From Shewanella marinintestina (GTDB lineage Bacteria > Pseudomonadota > Gammaproteobacteria > Enterobacterales > Shewanellaceae): a stretch of DNA of 64,000 nt. The translations under genes and the position numbers were made by a program. The notes under the pieces were generated by a model. It was not told the DNA's origin. It did not search any database and was given only the letters and a program-made list of their open reading frames with translations. Shown here one piece after another: positions 20,589 to 30,257 of the stretch. Each line of letters starts with the position of its first letter. Position 1 is the first letter of the stretch. The stretch lies in NCBI RefSeq assembly GCF_023283845.1, contig NZ_JAKILC010000001.1, positions 372,001 to 436,000 on the forward strand, written 5' to 3'.

Positions 20589-21101
20589 TTGAATGCACTA
20601 ACCAATTTTGCTCACTCACGTACCGCCTGGCTGATCTTGATGTTTTCAGCTGTTGCACTTGAACTAGCAGCCCTATTCTTTCAATACGTTATGCAGCTCA
20701 GTCCCTGCGTTATGTGTATCTATCAACGCGTCGCGGTTTTTGGCTTAGTGTTTGCAGGATTGATTGGTGTTATAGGTCATAATTCACGAATTGCACGTTT
20801 TATCGGTCTAGCAACTTGGGGAGTTAGCGCAGGATGGGGGCTTAAGCTCGCAATTGAATTAGTCGATATGCAAACTAACCCCTCTCCTTTTGCAACTTGC
20901 TCATACTTACCAGAATTCCCTAGTTGGCTACAGCTGCATGAGTGGTTACCATCAGTATTTATGCCAACAGGTATGTGCACTGATATCCCATGGGAGTTTA
21001 TGGGCGTAACTATGGGGCAATATATGATTATCGCTTTCAGTGTTTATCTGCTAGCCCTGCTGGTGTTTATGATCCCAGCACTTAAAAAGTCGATTAAATA
21101 G
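20589..21101 (+). CDS. dsbB: DsbB, quinone-linked oxidase of DsbA
   Basis: DsbB re-oxidises periplasmic DsbA and passes electrons to quinone. Starting at TTG 20589, with GGAG nine bases upstream, gives 170 residues. The catalytic pairs are then C40/C43 (SPCVMC) and C104/C130, almost the same numbering as E. coli (41, 44, 104, 130). An in-frame ATG at 20574 would add five residues but has no ribosome-binding site and lies right after the nhaB terminator. Four transmembrane segments are visible. A terminator shared with ycgN follows. Confidence 0.93.
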   Translation: MNALTNFAHSRTAWLILMFSAVALELAALFFQYVMQLSPCVMCIYQRVAVFGLVFAGLIGVIGHNSRIARFIGLATWGVSAGWGLKLAIELVDMQTNPSPFATCSYLPEFPSWLQLHEWLPSVFMPTGMCTDIPWEFMGVTMGQYMIIAFSVYLLALLVFMIPALKKSIK

Positions 21102-21122
21102 AGAGTATTAAGTTAACCCCAT

Positions 21123-21153
21123 AAAAAAACGCCCGACTAAATCGGGCGTTTTT
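21123..21153. terminator. Bidirectional terminator between dsbB and ycgN
   Basis: AAAAACGCCCGA (21125-21136) pairs with TCGGGCGTTTTT (21142-21153), with T-runs on both strands. It lies between convergent genes. Confidence 0.93.
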
Positions 21154-21183
21154 ATTTATATATTGAGCAAAGACCACAACTGT

Positions 21184-21624
21184 TTATTCAATATCTTTCA
21201 TAGGCCACAAAACGATGTGGTCTTCAATATCACGTACTTTTGTCTCGCAGGTAACTTTACCAGCAACGGACATACCGGCCAAGATCATAGCCTCTTTTGA
21301 GCCTGTGCGCAGAGGGTGCCAAGTTGGAAGCTCACGCCCCATAAATAAACGACGATAAGCGCAACTATCGGGTAACCAAGTTAATGAATCAATATTATCT
21401 ACGGTCACTTTAGTACAACTTGGAACAAACTTAAAACGCTGCTCATAGTTGGTGCAATGCCCTGCTTTGTTATCTAGTAATTGGCAGGCGGCATTGGTGT
21501 AATAAAGCTCTTCAGTTTCATCATCAATGAGTTTATTTAGACAGCATTTACCACAACCATCACAAAGTGACTCCCACTCTTCAGTGCTCATTTGCGCTAA
21601 GTTTTTTTCGTTCCAAAATGCCAT
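21184..21624 (-). CDS. ycgN: YcgN-family cysteine-cluster protein
   Basis: The 146-residue product matches the YcgN (UPF0260) family of unknown function. It carries the cysteine pattern [13 protein letters not shown] near the N-terminus and further Cys at ACQLL, HCTNYE, SCTKV and SCAYR, suggestive of an Fe-S or Zn centre. The C-terminus with EDHIVLWP is characteristic. Its neighbours (dsbB, ycgL, minCDE) recall the conserved ycgN/ycgL/min neighbourhood of gammaproteobacteria. Confidence 0.88.
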   Translation of the reverse strand: MAFWNEKNLAQMSTEEWESLCDGCGKCCLNKLIDDETEELYYTNAACQLLDNKAGHCTNYEQRFKFVPSCTKVTVDNIDSLTWLPDSCAYRRLFMGRELPTWHPLRTGSKEAMILAGMSVAGKVTCETKVRDIEDHIVLWPMKDIE

Positions 21625-21970
21625 GCTTAACTCATTAACTCGTATTCAACCAATTTAGGCGCGCATTATACAGCGCAGTCATATCTGTGCCCACCACACA
21701 TTCGTTTTCTATTTTAGTTAAGGCGACAAAATTGCAATTATTGTGATATCGCTGACATTTGCGTACAACATTTAAGCAGAGCAACTACCATCTATTAAGT
21801 TCTACAACTAAAGATGGCTATCTAGCACCTACGACAACCCAACTTATCGTGATAAAAAAAATGCTAGTTTATGACAACTTCTCGCAAAAAAGCACGCCTA
21901 CAACATAAGTTGAACTTATGGGTCGTCAACGAAAAACGGTAATAGCAGATGAAATCAAATTAATAGGTCG
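21625..21970. other. Intergenic, 346 bp, one palindrome
   Basis: No gene was seen. A 17-bp palindrome, CATAAGT-tga-ACTTATG, lies at 21904-21920, 50 bp beyond the lytic transglycosylase stop. It has no adjacent T-run on the minus strand (a T6 tract follows some 14 bases later), so neither operator nor terminator can be assigned. Confidence 0.45.
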
Positions 21971-22966
21971 TTAGATAATCGCTGGAAATTTAATTCTTTC
22001 GGAAAGGTAACTTACTGTAATGGCAAAATAGTCCGAATCCTTCCAACTTCGCAAGCTGCGATAGTTACCATACACCAGATATTTTCGACCACTCACACCG
22101 TCGGGCATCACCATTGAAACATACATATCGTCGCGTTTTGGCAAAGTACTTCCATCAAAACGGGTTACACCTAAACTTTGCCACTCCGTAAATGTCTTTT
22201 CAATTTTTAAACCCGCGAAATTTGGATTAAAGTTCACGGGGACTTTTACCTGCCGCCCCCAAGTCTGTGAATCTTTCCAACCATTTTGTTGTAGGTAATA
22301 TGCAATAGAGGCAAAAGCATCGCTGGTATTAGTCCAAATATCTTTTTTACCATCACCATCGCCGTCTTGGGCGTAATCTAAGTAAATACTTGGGTTAAAT
22401 TGATTTAATCCCATCTTACCGGTGGAATTACTTTTTAGGTCAGCAAAAGCGATGTTATCTCTTTCAATAATCTTGAGCGCATCAATAAATTGCTTCTGAT
22501 AGAACGCTTCGCGCTCGCCTGCAAAAGCTAAAGAAGCGCTAACCGATAAAACGGAGTAATTACTACCCAGCTTACCAAAGTTAGCGTCTACCCCCAAAAT
22601 GGCCACAATAAAGCGAGGCTGAACACCATAGTGTTTGCCAATCGTAATCAGTTGTTGTTGATGTTGCTTGTAAAAAGCACGCGCCGTATCGACTTTAGAT
22701 TGCGGCACGGCGTTTGGTAGGTAGGTATCAAGTGTTGCTAATACAACAGGTTCGTTGGTTTTTCCGACCTGCGCTTTTTTAAATCGCTTTATTTTGGGAA
22801 AAACATCATTAATTGTTTCTAAACTAATCCCTTTATCTGCGGCTAGTTGCTTTAAAGTCGCAACATAATCACTAAAAGAACCTTTAACTTGCTCTTCGGC
22901 AGCCCCAACCACCGGCATAACACTCAAACAAAAAGCCAGAACCAAAACATGTTTTTCTAAACCCAT
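21971..22966 (-). CDS. MltB-type (SLT_2) lytic murein transglycosylase homologue
   Basis: This 331-residue protein has a signal peptide (about residues 1-23) and the fold-defining blocks of MltB-family lytic transglycosylases. These include VAILGVDANFGK (122-132), LSVSASLAFAGERE, GKMGLNQFNPS and DAFASIAYYLQQNGW. Such enzymes cleave peptidoglycan to 1,6-anhydromuropeptides. In characterised members the catalytic Glu sits in GVETxxG; here that position is Asp127 (GVDANFG, codon GAC). The putative substrate-binding block is also altered (MGLNQFNP for MGYGQFMP). It may be weakly active, inactive or specialised. AAGGGGA precedes the ATG. Confidence 0.82.
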   Translation of the reverse strand: MGLEKHVLVLAFCLSVMPVVGAAEEQVKGSFSDYVATLKQLAADKGISLETINDVFPKIKRFKKAQVGKTNEPVVLATLDTYLPNAVPQSKVDTARAFYKQHQQQLITIGKHYGVQPRFIVAILGVDANFGKLGSNYSVLSVSASLAFAGEREAFYQKQFIDALKIIERDNIAFADLKSNSTGKMGLNQFNPSIYLDYAQDGDGDGKKDIWTNTSDAFASIAYYLQQNGWKDSQTWGRQVKVPVNFNPNFAGLKIEKTFTEWQSLGVTRFDGSTLPKRDDMYVSMVMPDGVSGRKYLVYGNYRSLRSWKDSDYFAITVSYLSERIKFPAII

Positions 22967-23005
22967 AAATCCCCTTGATACACCTATAATGGCTTTCCCT
23001 AAAGG

Positions 23006-23287
23006 TTAATCAGGGTTAAAGCCGATGTCTTTCTTATGTTGTTCTAGTAAATTAACAACTGGAGGGGGCAGCTGCAAATAAAATCCTTTCTCTTTCAACT
23101 CTGATCTTACTTTATGGATATCGGCAAAACCTAAATGGTCGCGTTTTTCTATCGGTAGCATCATCACTAATTGTGGCTCACCAAACATGGCCATTAATGC
23201 TTCAGGAACACGTTCAAAATCATTACGTTTTTCAACGAAAAGGTAACTTTCGGCCTTTCTAAGGCTTTTATACACTGCACAGATCAT
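23006..23287 (-). CDS. ycgL: YcgL-domain protein
   Basis: The ATG at 23287 gives 93 residues starting MICAVYKS, the usual YcgL N-terminus; an upstream TTG would add nine residues and is less likely. YcgL is a small conserved gammaproteobacterial protein of unknown biochemical role, recognisable by TYLFV-like, LVMMLPIEKRDHLGFADIHK and FYLQLPPP blocks. It is divergent from minC, as in related genomes. Confidence 0.9.
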   Translation of the reverse strand: MICAVYKSLRKAESYLFVEKRNDFERVPEALMAMFGEPQLVMMLPIEKRDHLGFADIHKVRSELKEKGFYLQLPPPVVNLLEQHKKDIGFNPD

Positions 23288-23407
23288 ATACGACTCAATT
23301 TCCAAACTATTCAACTTGCCAGCTACGAAAGCACACTATACCATGGACCGTTAGGAATATAATGGATATCGGCCTCGTGCTGAACTTTTCTAGAGAGCAA
23401 TACAGGA

Positions 23408-24073
23408 ATGCAAACACCTAGCCTAGAATTAAAAGGCTCCTCTTTTACTCTTTCTGTACTGCATATCAACAATGATGATATGGCAGTTATAGCAGCTGAG
23501 TTAGATGCTAAGCTCGCCATTGCACCACAGTTTTTTATTGGTGCACCTTTAGTGGTTAACCTTAGTGCTATTCAAACTGAAGATTTTGACATACTTGGTT
23601 TAAAAGAAATATTAACCAGTCGTCATTTGATTGTTGTGGGCATAACAAGTGCATCTGCCGCGCTCACAAAACAAGCTAAATCTATTGGTCTTGCAGCAGT
23701 AAAATCAGGAAAAGAAGCCATTTCACAGCCTCAATTACCTAAAACGACTAAAATCGTTAAGCAAAATGTCCGATCAGGGCAACAAATCTACGCCAAGAAT
23801 GCAGACTTAATCATTATTGGCGCAGTGGGTAACGGTGCAGAAGTAATTGCTGATGGCAGTATCCATATATACGGCACATTGCGTGGTAAAGCGATGGCTG
23901 GCGCAGCGGGTGACAGAAATACTGTCATCATGGCACAAAAAATTGAAGCAGAACTGGTATCGATTGCAGGTCAATACTGGTTAACTGAAAATCTTCAGCA
24001 AAACGGAGCCGCTCCAAGCGGTTGTATTCGCCTAGAAGGCGAAACGCTTACGGTTGAATCATTGCCTCTGTAA
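23408..24073 (+). CDS. minC: Septum-site inhibitor MinC
   Basis: MinC blocks FtsZ polymerisation away from mid-cell. The 221-residue protein has the variable N-terminal FtsZ-binding domain (about residues 5-105), a linker, and the C-terminal beta-helix (about 120-221). The latter includes [35 protein letters not shown] and the MinD-binding end. It is followed 28 bp later by minD in the standard minC-D-E order. Confidence 0.95.
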   Translation: MQTPSLELKGSSFTLSVLHINNDDMAVIAAELDAKLAIAPQFFIGAPLVVNLSAIQTEDFDILGLKEILTSRHLIVVGITSASAALTKQAKSIGLAAVKSGKEAISQPQLPKTTKIVKQNVRSGQQIYAKNADLIIIGAVGNGAEVIADGSIHIYGTLRGKAMAGAAGDRNTVIMAQKIEAELVSIAGQYWLTENLQQNGAAPSGCIRLEGETLTVESLPL

Positions 24074-24101
24074 GAGCGCAAAATTGAAAGGATTATTATA
24101 A

Positions 24102-24911
24102 ATGGCGCAAATTATTGTTGTCACATCGGGTAAAGGCGGCGTGGGTAAAACCACCTCAAGTGCTGCAATTGCCACTGGTCTTGCGATGAAAGGCCATAAA
24201 ACCGTGGTTATCGATTTTGATATTGGTCTACGTAACTTAGACTTAATCATGGGCTGTGAGCGCCGAGTGGTATATGACTTTGTTAATGTAATTAATGGCG
24301 AAGCAAACCTTAATCAAGCTTTGATTAAAGATAAGCGCACTCCAAAATTATTCGTCTTGCCAGCGTCACAAACCCGCGACAAAGATGCATTAACCAAAGA
24401 AGGTGTAGGTAAGGTATTAGAAGATCTCGCTAAAGATTTTGAATACATTATTTGTGACTCACCTGCGGGTATTGAAACAGGTGCCATGATGGCGCTGTAC
24501 TTTGCAGATGTAGCGATTGTAACAACTAACCCTGAAGTCAGCTCAGTGCGCGATTCAGACCGTATCTTGGGTATGTTACAAAGCAAGTCTAAGCGTGCTG
24601 AAGACGGTTTAGAGCCAGTGAAAGAATACTTGCTACTAACTCGCTACTCTCCAGCTCGAGTAACTACCGGTGAAATGCTAAGTGTGCAAGATGTAGAAGA
24701 GATCTTAGCTATCCCATTGATCGGCGTGATCCCAGAATCACAAGCCGTACTCAAAGCCTCTAACTCTGGTGTACCTGTTATTATCGATCAAGAAAGCGAT
24801 GCAGGTATGGCTTACAGCGATGCTGTAGAAAGGTTATTAGGTGAAGAACTGCCTTTCCGATTTCTTAAGGAAGAGAAGAAAGGTTTCTTAAAACGAATTT
24901 TTGGTAGCTAA
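24102..24911 (+). CDS. minD: Septum-site ATPase MinD
   Basis: MinD is the membrane-associated ATPase that recruits MinC and oscillates with MinE. The 269-residue protein begins with the deviant Walker A motif [13 protein letters not shown], has [14 protein letters not shown] and [12 protein letters not shown], and ends in the amphipathic membrane-targeting helix (KGFLKRIFG). It is the usual length. minE begins 2 bp after its stop. Confidence 0.97.
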   Translation: MAQIIVVTSGKGGVGKTTSSAAIATGLAMKGHKTVVIDFDIGLRNLDLIMGCERRVVYDFVNVINGEANLNQALIKDKRTPKLFVLPASQTRDKDALTKEGVGKVLEDLAKDFEYIICDSPAGIETGAMMALYFADVAIVTTNPEVSSVRDSDRILGMLQSKSKRAEDGLEPVKEYLLLTRYSPARVTTGEMLSVQDVEEILAIPLIGVIPESQAVLKASNSGVPVIIDQESDAGMAYSDAVERLLGEELPFRFLKEEKKGFLKRIFGS

Positions 24912-24913
24912 CT

Positions 24914-25174
24914 ATGTCCTTACTTGATTACTTTAAAACAAATAAAAAGCCCAGCACGGCTGTCACAGCTAAAGAGCGACTGCAAATCATCGTAGCCCAT
25001 CAGCGCGGTGAACGTGATGCACCGGATTATTTTCCGCAGATGAAGCAAGAAATCATTGAAGTGATCCGTAAGTATGTGCAAGTAGGCCCAGATCAAGTCT
25101 CTGTGCAGCTTGATCAAAATGACGAAAACTTGTCGGTACTCGAGCTTAATGTCACCCTACCAGAGCAAAACTAA
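24914..25174 (+). CDS. minE: MinE, topological specificity factor
   Basis: MinE stimulates MinD ATPase and drives pole-to-pole oscillation. The 86-residue product starts MSLLDYF, with the membrane-binding and MinD-binding N-terminus containing [13 protein letters not shown], and continues into the dimerisation domain. It is the last gene of minCDE and is followed by a strong terminator. Confidence 0.96.
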   Translation: MSLLDYFKTNKKPSTAVTAKERLQIIVAHQRGERDAPDYFPQMKQEIIEVIRKYVQVGPDQVSVQLDQNDENLSVLELNVTLPEQN

Positions 25175-25261
25175 TTTTTAGTTAGCTTTCTTGTTATCAA
25201 TAGTGGCTGTGTAGCTGTGCTATTGGTACCAAGCAGAAAGTGATATCGAACTTAGAGTGAT

Positions 25262-25287
25262 AAAAAGCCCGCTATTGCGGGCTTTTT
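25262..25287. terminator. Bidirectional terminator between minE and rnd
   Basis: AAAAAGCCCGC (25262-25272) pairs with GCGGGCTTTTT (25277-25287) around a TATT loop. It serves both convergent units. Confidence 0.94.
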
Positions 25288-25320
25288 ATTCGTTTTCAAT
25301 ACTTAACGTTAACTACTGAA

Positions 25321-26433
25321 TTATTGGAGCTTCAGTGCGTAAAGTGCTTCTGCGACAATCGCTTCACGCCATCCCGTTAAGATTAGCGGCTTATCACCTT
25401 GCTTACCGGCCCAAACCCACTCTAGATACTCGTGAATAAACTTCTTAGAGCCAAGTAGTTCAATTGGAATATTGTGTGCTTCCGCTTGCTCTGTAATACA
25501 ATTTTTAATGCTCTTAAATGCAATTTTATAACCTGTCTTCAGCGCAATCACATCTAGCGGTTTAGGCGGATTATCAAAGCTAACATTAGCTATAATCCGG
25601 CAAATCTCTTTACCATGAATACGCTTTTCTTGCTCAGTAAGCTCGGTTAGCTTATACAGATCATTACTGTTTTTAGGTTGTTTCTTGGCAAGACCAATCA
25701 ACGCATGATCTTTGACCACAAACCCTAATGCTAAATCCTTTTGCAATGCACGTCTTAAACGCCAGCTAGCTAAGTCTCTCAGCACCGCAAGCTGATTGCT
25801 GGTGAGCTGAAAAGCATTTTTAACCTTTAAGTAAGCTGTATCTGGCTCAGGAAGATCGAGTCGACCTTGAGTGATACGTTCACCTTCTTCATATACCCAA
25901 TCGAGTCTGCCCTGCTCTTTTAATTTCTGCACCAATTGTGGATATAGCTTATAAAGATAATAAACATCATTGGCGGCATAGTTTAACTGCGCTTCGGTCA
26001 GAGGACGCTTAATCCAATCAGTACGTGATTCACCTTTATCTAAGCTGACTTCTAATGTTTGCTCAACGAGTTTCGCGTAACCCAAACCGTGCCCCATGCT
26101 AGCTAAACTTGCCGCTATTTGGCTATCAAACAAGTTAGTTGGTTGGCATTGCCCATAATGAGCAAACACTTCTAAATCTTCGCTGCATGAATGAAGTAGC
26201 TTTACACTGCTTTCTTTCTTAAGCAGTTGCCAAAATAGATGTAAATTACTCACAGCCAATGGATCGATTAGCGCGAGTGTTTTACCGTCATAGGCTTGAA
26301 TAAGACCTAATCTTGCATAGTAGGTGCGAGTACGAACAAATTCTGTGTCTAGCACCAATAAATCAGCTGCTTGGTATTGCTCTACAAGGGCCGCTAAACT
26401 GGCATCATCTTCAATATATTGAAACGCTAACAA
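25321..26433 (-). CDS. rnd: Ribonuclease D
   Basis: RNase D trims the 3' ends of tRNA precursors and other small RNAs. The 370-residue protein has the DEDDy exonuclease domain (about residues 1-180), with LDTEFVR, SEDLEVF and YAANDVYYLY, then two HRDC-type helical domains. The start is TTG at 26433, with GGAG nine bases upstream. It lies 89 bp beyond fadD, the fadD-rnd order known from enterics, with a hairpin between. Confidence 0.94.
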   Translation of the reverse strand: MLAFQYIEDDASLAALVEQYQAADLLVLDTEFVRTRTYYARLGLIQAYDGKTLALIDPLAVSNLHLFWQLLKKESSVKLLHSCSEDLEVFAHYGQCQPTNLFDSQIAASLASMGHGLGYAKLVEQTLEVSLDKGESRTDWIKRPLTEAQLNYAANDVYYLYKLYPQLVQKLKEQGRLDWVYEEGERITQGRLDLPEPDTAYLKVKNAFQLTSNQLAVLRDLASWRLRRALQKDLALGFVVKDHALIGLAKKQPKNSNDLYKLTELTEQEKRIHGKEICRIIANVSFDNPPKPLDVIALKTGYKIAFKSIKNCITEQAEAHNIPIELLGSKKFIHEYLEWVWAGKQGDKPLILTGWREAIVAEALYALKLQ

Positions 26434-26456
26434 AGTTGTCTACTCCATAAATATGC

Positions 26457-26480
26457 AAAAGCCGGCAATTGCCGGCTTTA
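26457..26480 (-). terminator. Terminator/attenuating hairpin between fadD and rnd
   Basis: The 22-bp perfect palindrome (26458-26479) folds as AAAGCCGGC-AATT-GCCGGCTTT, with T-rich sequence after it on the minus strand. It ends fadD transcripts at least partly, some 24 bp before the rnd start codon. Confidence 0.8.
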
Positions 26481-26522
26481 GTCTAATCAAAAGTGGCAAT
26501 CACCACTTAATGACTAATGAGG

Positions 26523-28196
26523 TTAATCTTGCTTAGCCTCATCTCTTAATTCCCGACGTAAGATCTTACCTACGTTGGTTTTAGGCAGTTCATCTCTAAA
26601 TTCTACCAGCTTAGGGATCTTATAGCCCGTCAAATGCACTCGACAATGCTTGATTACGTCCTCTTTGGTTAAAGATTTGTCGTTTGCAACAACAAATACC
26701 TTAACTAATTCACCAGACACTTCATGCGGTACGCCCACTGCAGCGACTTCAATCACTTTCGGGTGCAGAGCAACGACTTCTTCAACCTCATTTGGGAACA
26801 CGTTAAAGCCCGATACTAAAATCATGTCTTTTTTACGGTCAACGATAAAGAAAAAACCTTTTTCATCCATGTAACCGATATCACCCGTTGCTAAATAACC
26901 GTCTTTATCAATAACATTACTAGTTTCTTCAGGACGTTGCCAATAACCAACCATGACCTGTGGACCTTTAGCGAATAACTCACCAGTTTCGCCTTGGGCT
27001 AAAACATTACCTTCATCGTCACGCACTTGAATATCAGTGTTGGCGACAGGGAAACCAATAGAGCCGTTATAGCCATCTAGATTATATGGACAACAAGTTA
27101 CCAGCGGAGCTGCTTCTGTTAAGCCATAACCCTCAAGTAGTCGGGTCTTAGTTAATCCCTGCCACTTGTCAGCAACAGCACGTTGCACAGCCATACCGCC
27201 ACCAATTGATAATTTCAGCTCACTAAAGTTAAGCTTAGCGAAATCTTCGTTATTCACCAACGCATTAAATAAAGTATTAACACCGGTCAATACCGTAAAT
27301 GGATGCTTTTCTAATTCACTAATAAATGCAGGCAAATCTCTTGGGTTAGTGATCAGCAGGTTATTAGCGCCTTTATGAATAAACAGTAAGCAGTTAACCG
27401 TTAATGCAAAGATATGGTAAAGCGGCAATGCTGTAACCACAAATTCTTTACCTTGATCCAACATTGGCCCATAAGCCGCATCAGCCTGTAGTAAGTTGCT
27501 GACAACATTACCATGGCTAAGCATTGCACCTTTAGACACACCTGTTGTACCGCCGGTATATTGTAAAAATGCTAAATCGTCTTTTTTAACTGTAGGTTTC
27601 ACGTATTGCATACGTCGACCTTTAGATAAAGCCTTACGCATAGAAATAGCATGTGGCAAATGGTACTTAGGCACCATTTTCTTAATGTATTTAACCACAA
27701 AGTTAACCACGGTACGCTTTGGTGCACTGAGTAAGTCACCTAAACCGGTTAAGATAACGCTTTCGACTGGCGTATCAGCAACCACTTTTTCTAACGTATG
27801 GGCAAAGTTTGATACCACTACGATAGCCTTTGCGCCAGAGTCATTTAGCTGATGTTTAAGCTCACGCGGTGTGTATAGTGGATTAACATTCACGACCACC
27901 ATGCCTGCACGTAAAATACCAAACAGTGCAATAGGATATTGTAAAAGGTTTGGCATCATAATCGCGACTCTGTCGCCTTTATTTAGCTTCAACTCATTCT
28001 GGAGGTATGCCGCAAACGCTCTGCTACGCTCTTCCAACTTGCGATATGTCAAGGTTGCGCCCATATTGACAAACGCTGGTTGATCCGCATATTTAGCCAC
28101 TGATGTCTCAAATAAATCAACAAGCGATGCATATTGCTCTACATCAATCTCAGAAGGCACATCGTCCGGTAGATTATTAATCCAAAGTTGGTCCAC
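26523..28196 (-). CDS. fadD: Long-chain fatty acid-CoA ligase FadD
   Basis: FadD activates imported long-chain fatty acids to acyl-CoA at the inner membrane. The 557-residue protein shows the AMP-binding P-loop [26 protein letters not shown] and the fatty-acyl-CoA synthetase signature near [20 protein letters not shown]. It ends with the catalytic-Lys region [12 protein letters not shown]. The start is GTG (28196), with AGGAG upstream. FadR, encoded 8 kb away, is its expected repressor, although no operator was recognised in the 183-bp upstream region. Confidence 0.96.
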   Translation of the reverse strand: MDQLWINNLPDDVPSEIDVEQYASLVDLFETSVAKYADQPAFVNMGATLTYRKLEERSRAFAAYLQNELKLNKGDRVAIMMPNLLQYPIALFGILRAGMVVVNVNPLYTPRELKHQLNDSGAKAIVVVSNFAHTLEKVVADTPVESVILTGLGDLLSAPKRTVVNFVVKYIKKMVPKYHLPHAISMRKALSKGRRMQYVKPTVKKDDLAFLQYTGGTTGVSKGAMLSHGNVVSNLLQADAAYGPMLDQGKEFVVTALPLYHIFALTVNCLLFIHKGANNLLITNPRDLPAFISELEKHPFTVLTGVNTLFNALVNNEDFAKLNFSELKLSIGGGMAVQRAVADKWQGLTKTRLLEGYGLTEAAPLVTCCPYNLDGYNGSIGFPVANTDIQVRDDEGNVLAQGETGELFAKGPQVMVGYWQRPEETSNVIDKDGYLATGDIGYMDEKGFFFIVDRKKDMILVSGFNVFPNEVEEVVALHPKVIEVAAVGVPHEVSGELVKVFVVANDKSLTKEDVIKHCRVHLTGYKIPKLVEFRDELPKTNVGKILRRELRDEAKQD

Positions 28197-28379
28197 AAAA
28201 ATCTCCTAATATCTCCACCTGCGGTAATCAAACCCGCAATGGTTGTTAGCAGCTTGCCAACAAGCAAGCTAAAACACTGTCTATTCTTTATATTTTTAGT
28301 CAACGCCAATAAATCATACAAGCGTTTAAATTTTGATTATCATCACATAAAAGAAACAAAAAACCTAGCCTCTTTTTGC

Positions 28380-29249
28380 TTAGACTTTTAAGAATGCCTC
28401 AATTGCGAGAGACACCTTTAGCGCATTCCCCATATGCAGATGGTGATCACCCTCGAGCTCTATAGTCTGTAATTGTTTAAACCAGCGATTCGCCATCGGG
28501 ATCGCTTCTCGTAATTGCGGGAATCCGCCACTACCAGAAATTAATAGAGTTTTGACTGTATGAGCTTGCATTAAGGCATCGACTTGAGAAAAAGTCAGTC
28601 TTAAAGGGGAATCTAATTTTAAGCGAGGATCACTGCGCCAGCATACCCCAGAATCAAGGTTTTGCATATTGCGCTGAGTCAATAATTCGCACCATTGCAG
28701 GTCTAGTGCGGTTAATTTGTGCCGAGCATTGGCAGCAATTGCCATATCTCGATAAATACTGACGGGTTTAGATAGTGATGCCAGAAAGCGCCTGTGGTCA
28801 CTAAAACTATTAGTTAAGCGTTTTTTAGACTTAGACTCGTTTTCATATAGAGGGGAAAGCGCTTCAATTAACACCAGATTACTTATGTTATCAGGAAAAG
28901 CAGCGGCGTAAGCAGAGGCAATAATCCCACCTAAAGAATGGCCAATAATTGCTACGGGTTGTGTTTCCAGCGCGCCGACTAAGGCATCTAAATCGTAGAG
29001 ATAATCTATCCAGTGCAAGGGATATGCCCCGGGTCTATGCTGCGAGCCGCCATGACCGGGCCAGTCAATGGCTAAGATTTGATATTCAGTTAGATAATGG
29101 CTGAGTGGTTCAAAGCTATTGGCATTATCTAACCAGCCATGTAATGCCAATAGCAAAGGTTTGTCTGGCGAACCCCACAAGCGTCCCGCTAAATTGATAT
29201 GAGGTAGCTCTAAGGTTATTTCGTTATCGGATTCGCAGACTAAGTGCAT
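28380..29249 (-). CDS. Alpha/beta hydrolase
   Basis: The 289-residue protein has the alpha/beta-hydrolase layout: oxyanion-side HGWLDNANSF, nucleophile elbow GHSLGG, and a C-terminal His in LEGDHHLHM. The overall pattern resembles the serine hydrolase-like (SERHL/MhpC) group. The substrate cannot be told. It starts 8 bp after the methyltransferase gene stop, so the two are probably co-transcribed, and fadD follows 183 bp later on the same strand. A role in lipid or ester metabolism is only an inference from that context. Confidence 0.82.
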   Translation of the reverse strand: MHLVCESDNEITLELPHINLAGRLWGSPDKPLLLALHGWLDNANSFEPLSHYLTEYQILAIDWPGHGGSQHRPGAYPLHWIDYLYDLDALVGALETQPVAIIGHSLGGIIASAYAAAFPDNISNLVLIEALSPLYENESKSKKRLTNSFSDHRRFLASLSKPVSIYRDMAIAANARHKLTALDLQWCELLTQRNMQNLDSGVCWRSDPRLKLDSPLRLTFSQVDALMQAHTVKTLLISGSGGFPQLREAIPMANRWFKQLQTIELEGDHHLHMGNALKVSLAIEAFLKV

Positions 29250-29257
29250 CTATACAA

Positions 29258-30091
29258 TTACTTTTTAATAAATTTAAGCGTCATTCTATCGCTTTCACCG
29301 ATATCCAGATACTTTTGTTTATCTTGGTCTTCAAGCGCTAAACGTGGCGGCAAAGTCCACACCCCTTTCGGATAATCTTTAGTATCTTTAGCATTGGCGT
29401 TGACTTCAGAGCTAGCAACAAAGGTAAAGCCGGCTTTTTCAGCAAGCTTAACCATTTCAGTTTGATCCATATAACCAGTTTTAGCATCCATTCCAGGGTT
29501 AGCTCTATGCTCAACAATACCAAAAGTCCCACCCGGCTTTAGCACTTTATAAGCTGATGCAAATACAGGCTCTAAATACCCTTTCATTGCCCAGTTATGT
29601 AAGTTTCTAAAGGTCAATACCGCATCAGCGCTATTATCTTTACCCATCACGTAATAGCTAGGAGGATCGAAAGTCACTGTACTTGCTGCGCCAAGCTTTT
29701 GTTTATTGTCGCTAAGCCAAGCTTCGAACTTCTTGCCTGACTTGGCGCGATAACCATTTTTGAGCTTTTCATCACTTGGATTGGTATCGAAGTTGCCCGC
29801 AACATAATGACCTTCACCAGCTAAATATGGCGCTAAGATCTCAGCATACCAACCACCACCTGGCCAAAGTTCAATCACGGTATCAGTTGGTTTAATTTCA
29901 AAAAAAGTTAAGGTTTGCTGTGGGTGACGGTATTCATCACGAGCGCTGTTTTTAGCTTGTCGAAAGTCACTAGTTACAGCGGCTTCTAGCGCTGTATTGC
30001 CATGATTGTGTGCGTTAGCTGCCGTGCTTAAAAGCGATAGGCTACAAGTGCTAGCAAGTAAGATACTGGCTGCAACAATTTTCTTTTTCAT
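29258..30091 (-). CDS. Putative exported class I methyltransferase (COG4798 type)
   Basis: The 277-residue product begins with what looks like a cleavable signal peptide (KKKIVAASILLASTCSLSLL, then AANA and HNHGN). It then has a Rossmann methyltransferase domain with motif I reading VIELWPGGGWYAEILAPYL, and later VLKPGGTFGIVEH. The family is known as predicted methyltransferases. An exported enzyme is puzzling because AdoMet is cytoplasmic. The ATG at 30091 has GGGAG seven bases upstream; a TTG two codons earlier is not preferred. It is co-directional and near-contiguous with the alpha/beta hydrolase gene. Confidence 0.75.
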   Translation of the reverse strand: MKKKIVAASILLASTCSLSLLSTAANAHNHGNTALEAAVTSDFRQAKNSARDEYRHPQQTLTFFEIKPTDTVIELWPGGGWYAEILAPYLAGEGHYVAGNFDTNPSDEKLKNGYRAKSGKKFEAWLSDNKQKLGAASTVTFDPPSYYVMGKDNSADAVLTFRNLHNWAMKGYLEPVFASAYKVLKPGGTFGIVEHRANPGMDAKTGYMDQTEMVKLAEKAGFTFVASSEVNANAKDTKDYPKGVWTLPPRLALEDQDKQKYLDIGESDRMTLKFIKK

Positions 30092-30257
30092 TATCAATCT
30101 CCCTTATATGATAGGCATCAACCTAGCAGTCAGTTAACAAAAAACCAACCCATATAAACAGAGATTTACATTTTAGAGTGACTGAAACGAATCAACGGAT
30201 ATCGTATTTTGCGTTAAGTGGACAAATTATAGAGAAGAGTCGTTCAATAGAGGACTG

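Noticed and set aside
21904..21920. 17-bp palindrome after the lytic transglycosylase gene as a terminator
   Set aside because: No T-run directly follows on the minus strand and the stem is A+T rich.
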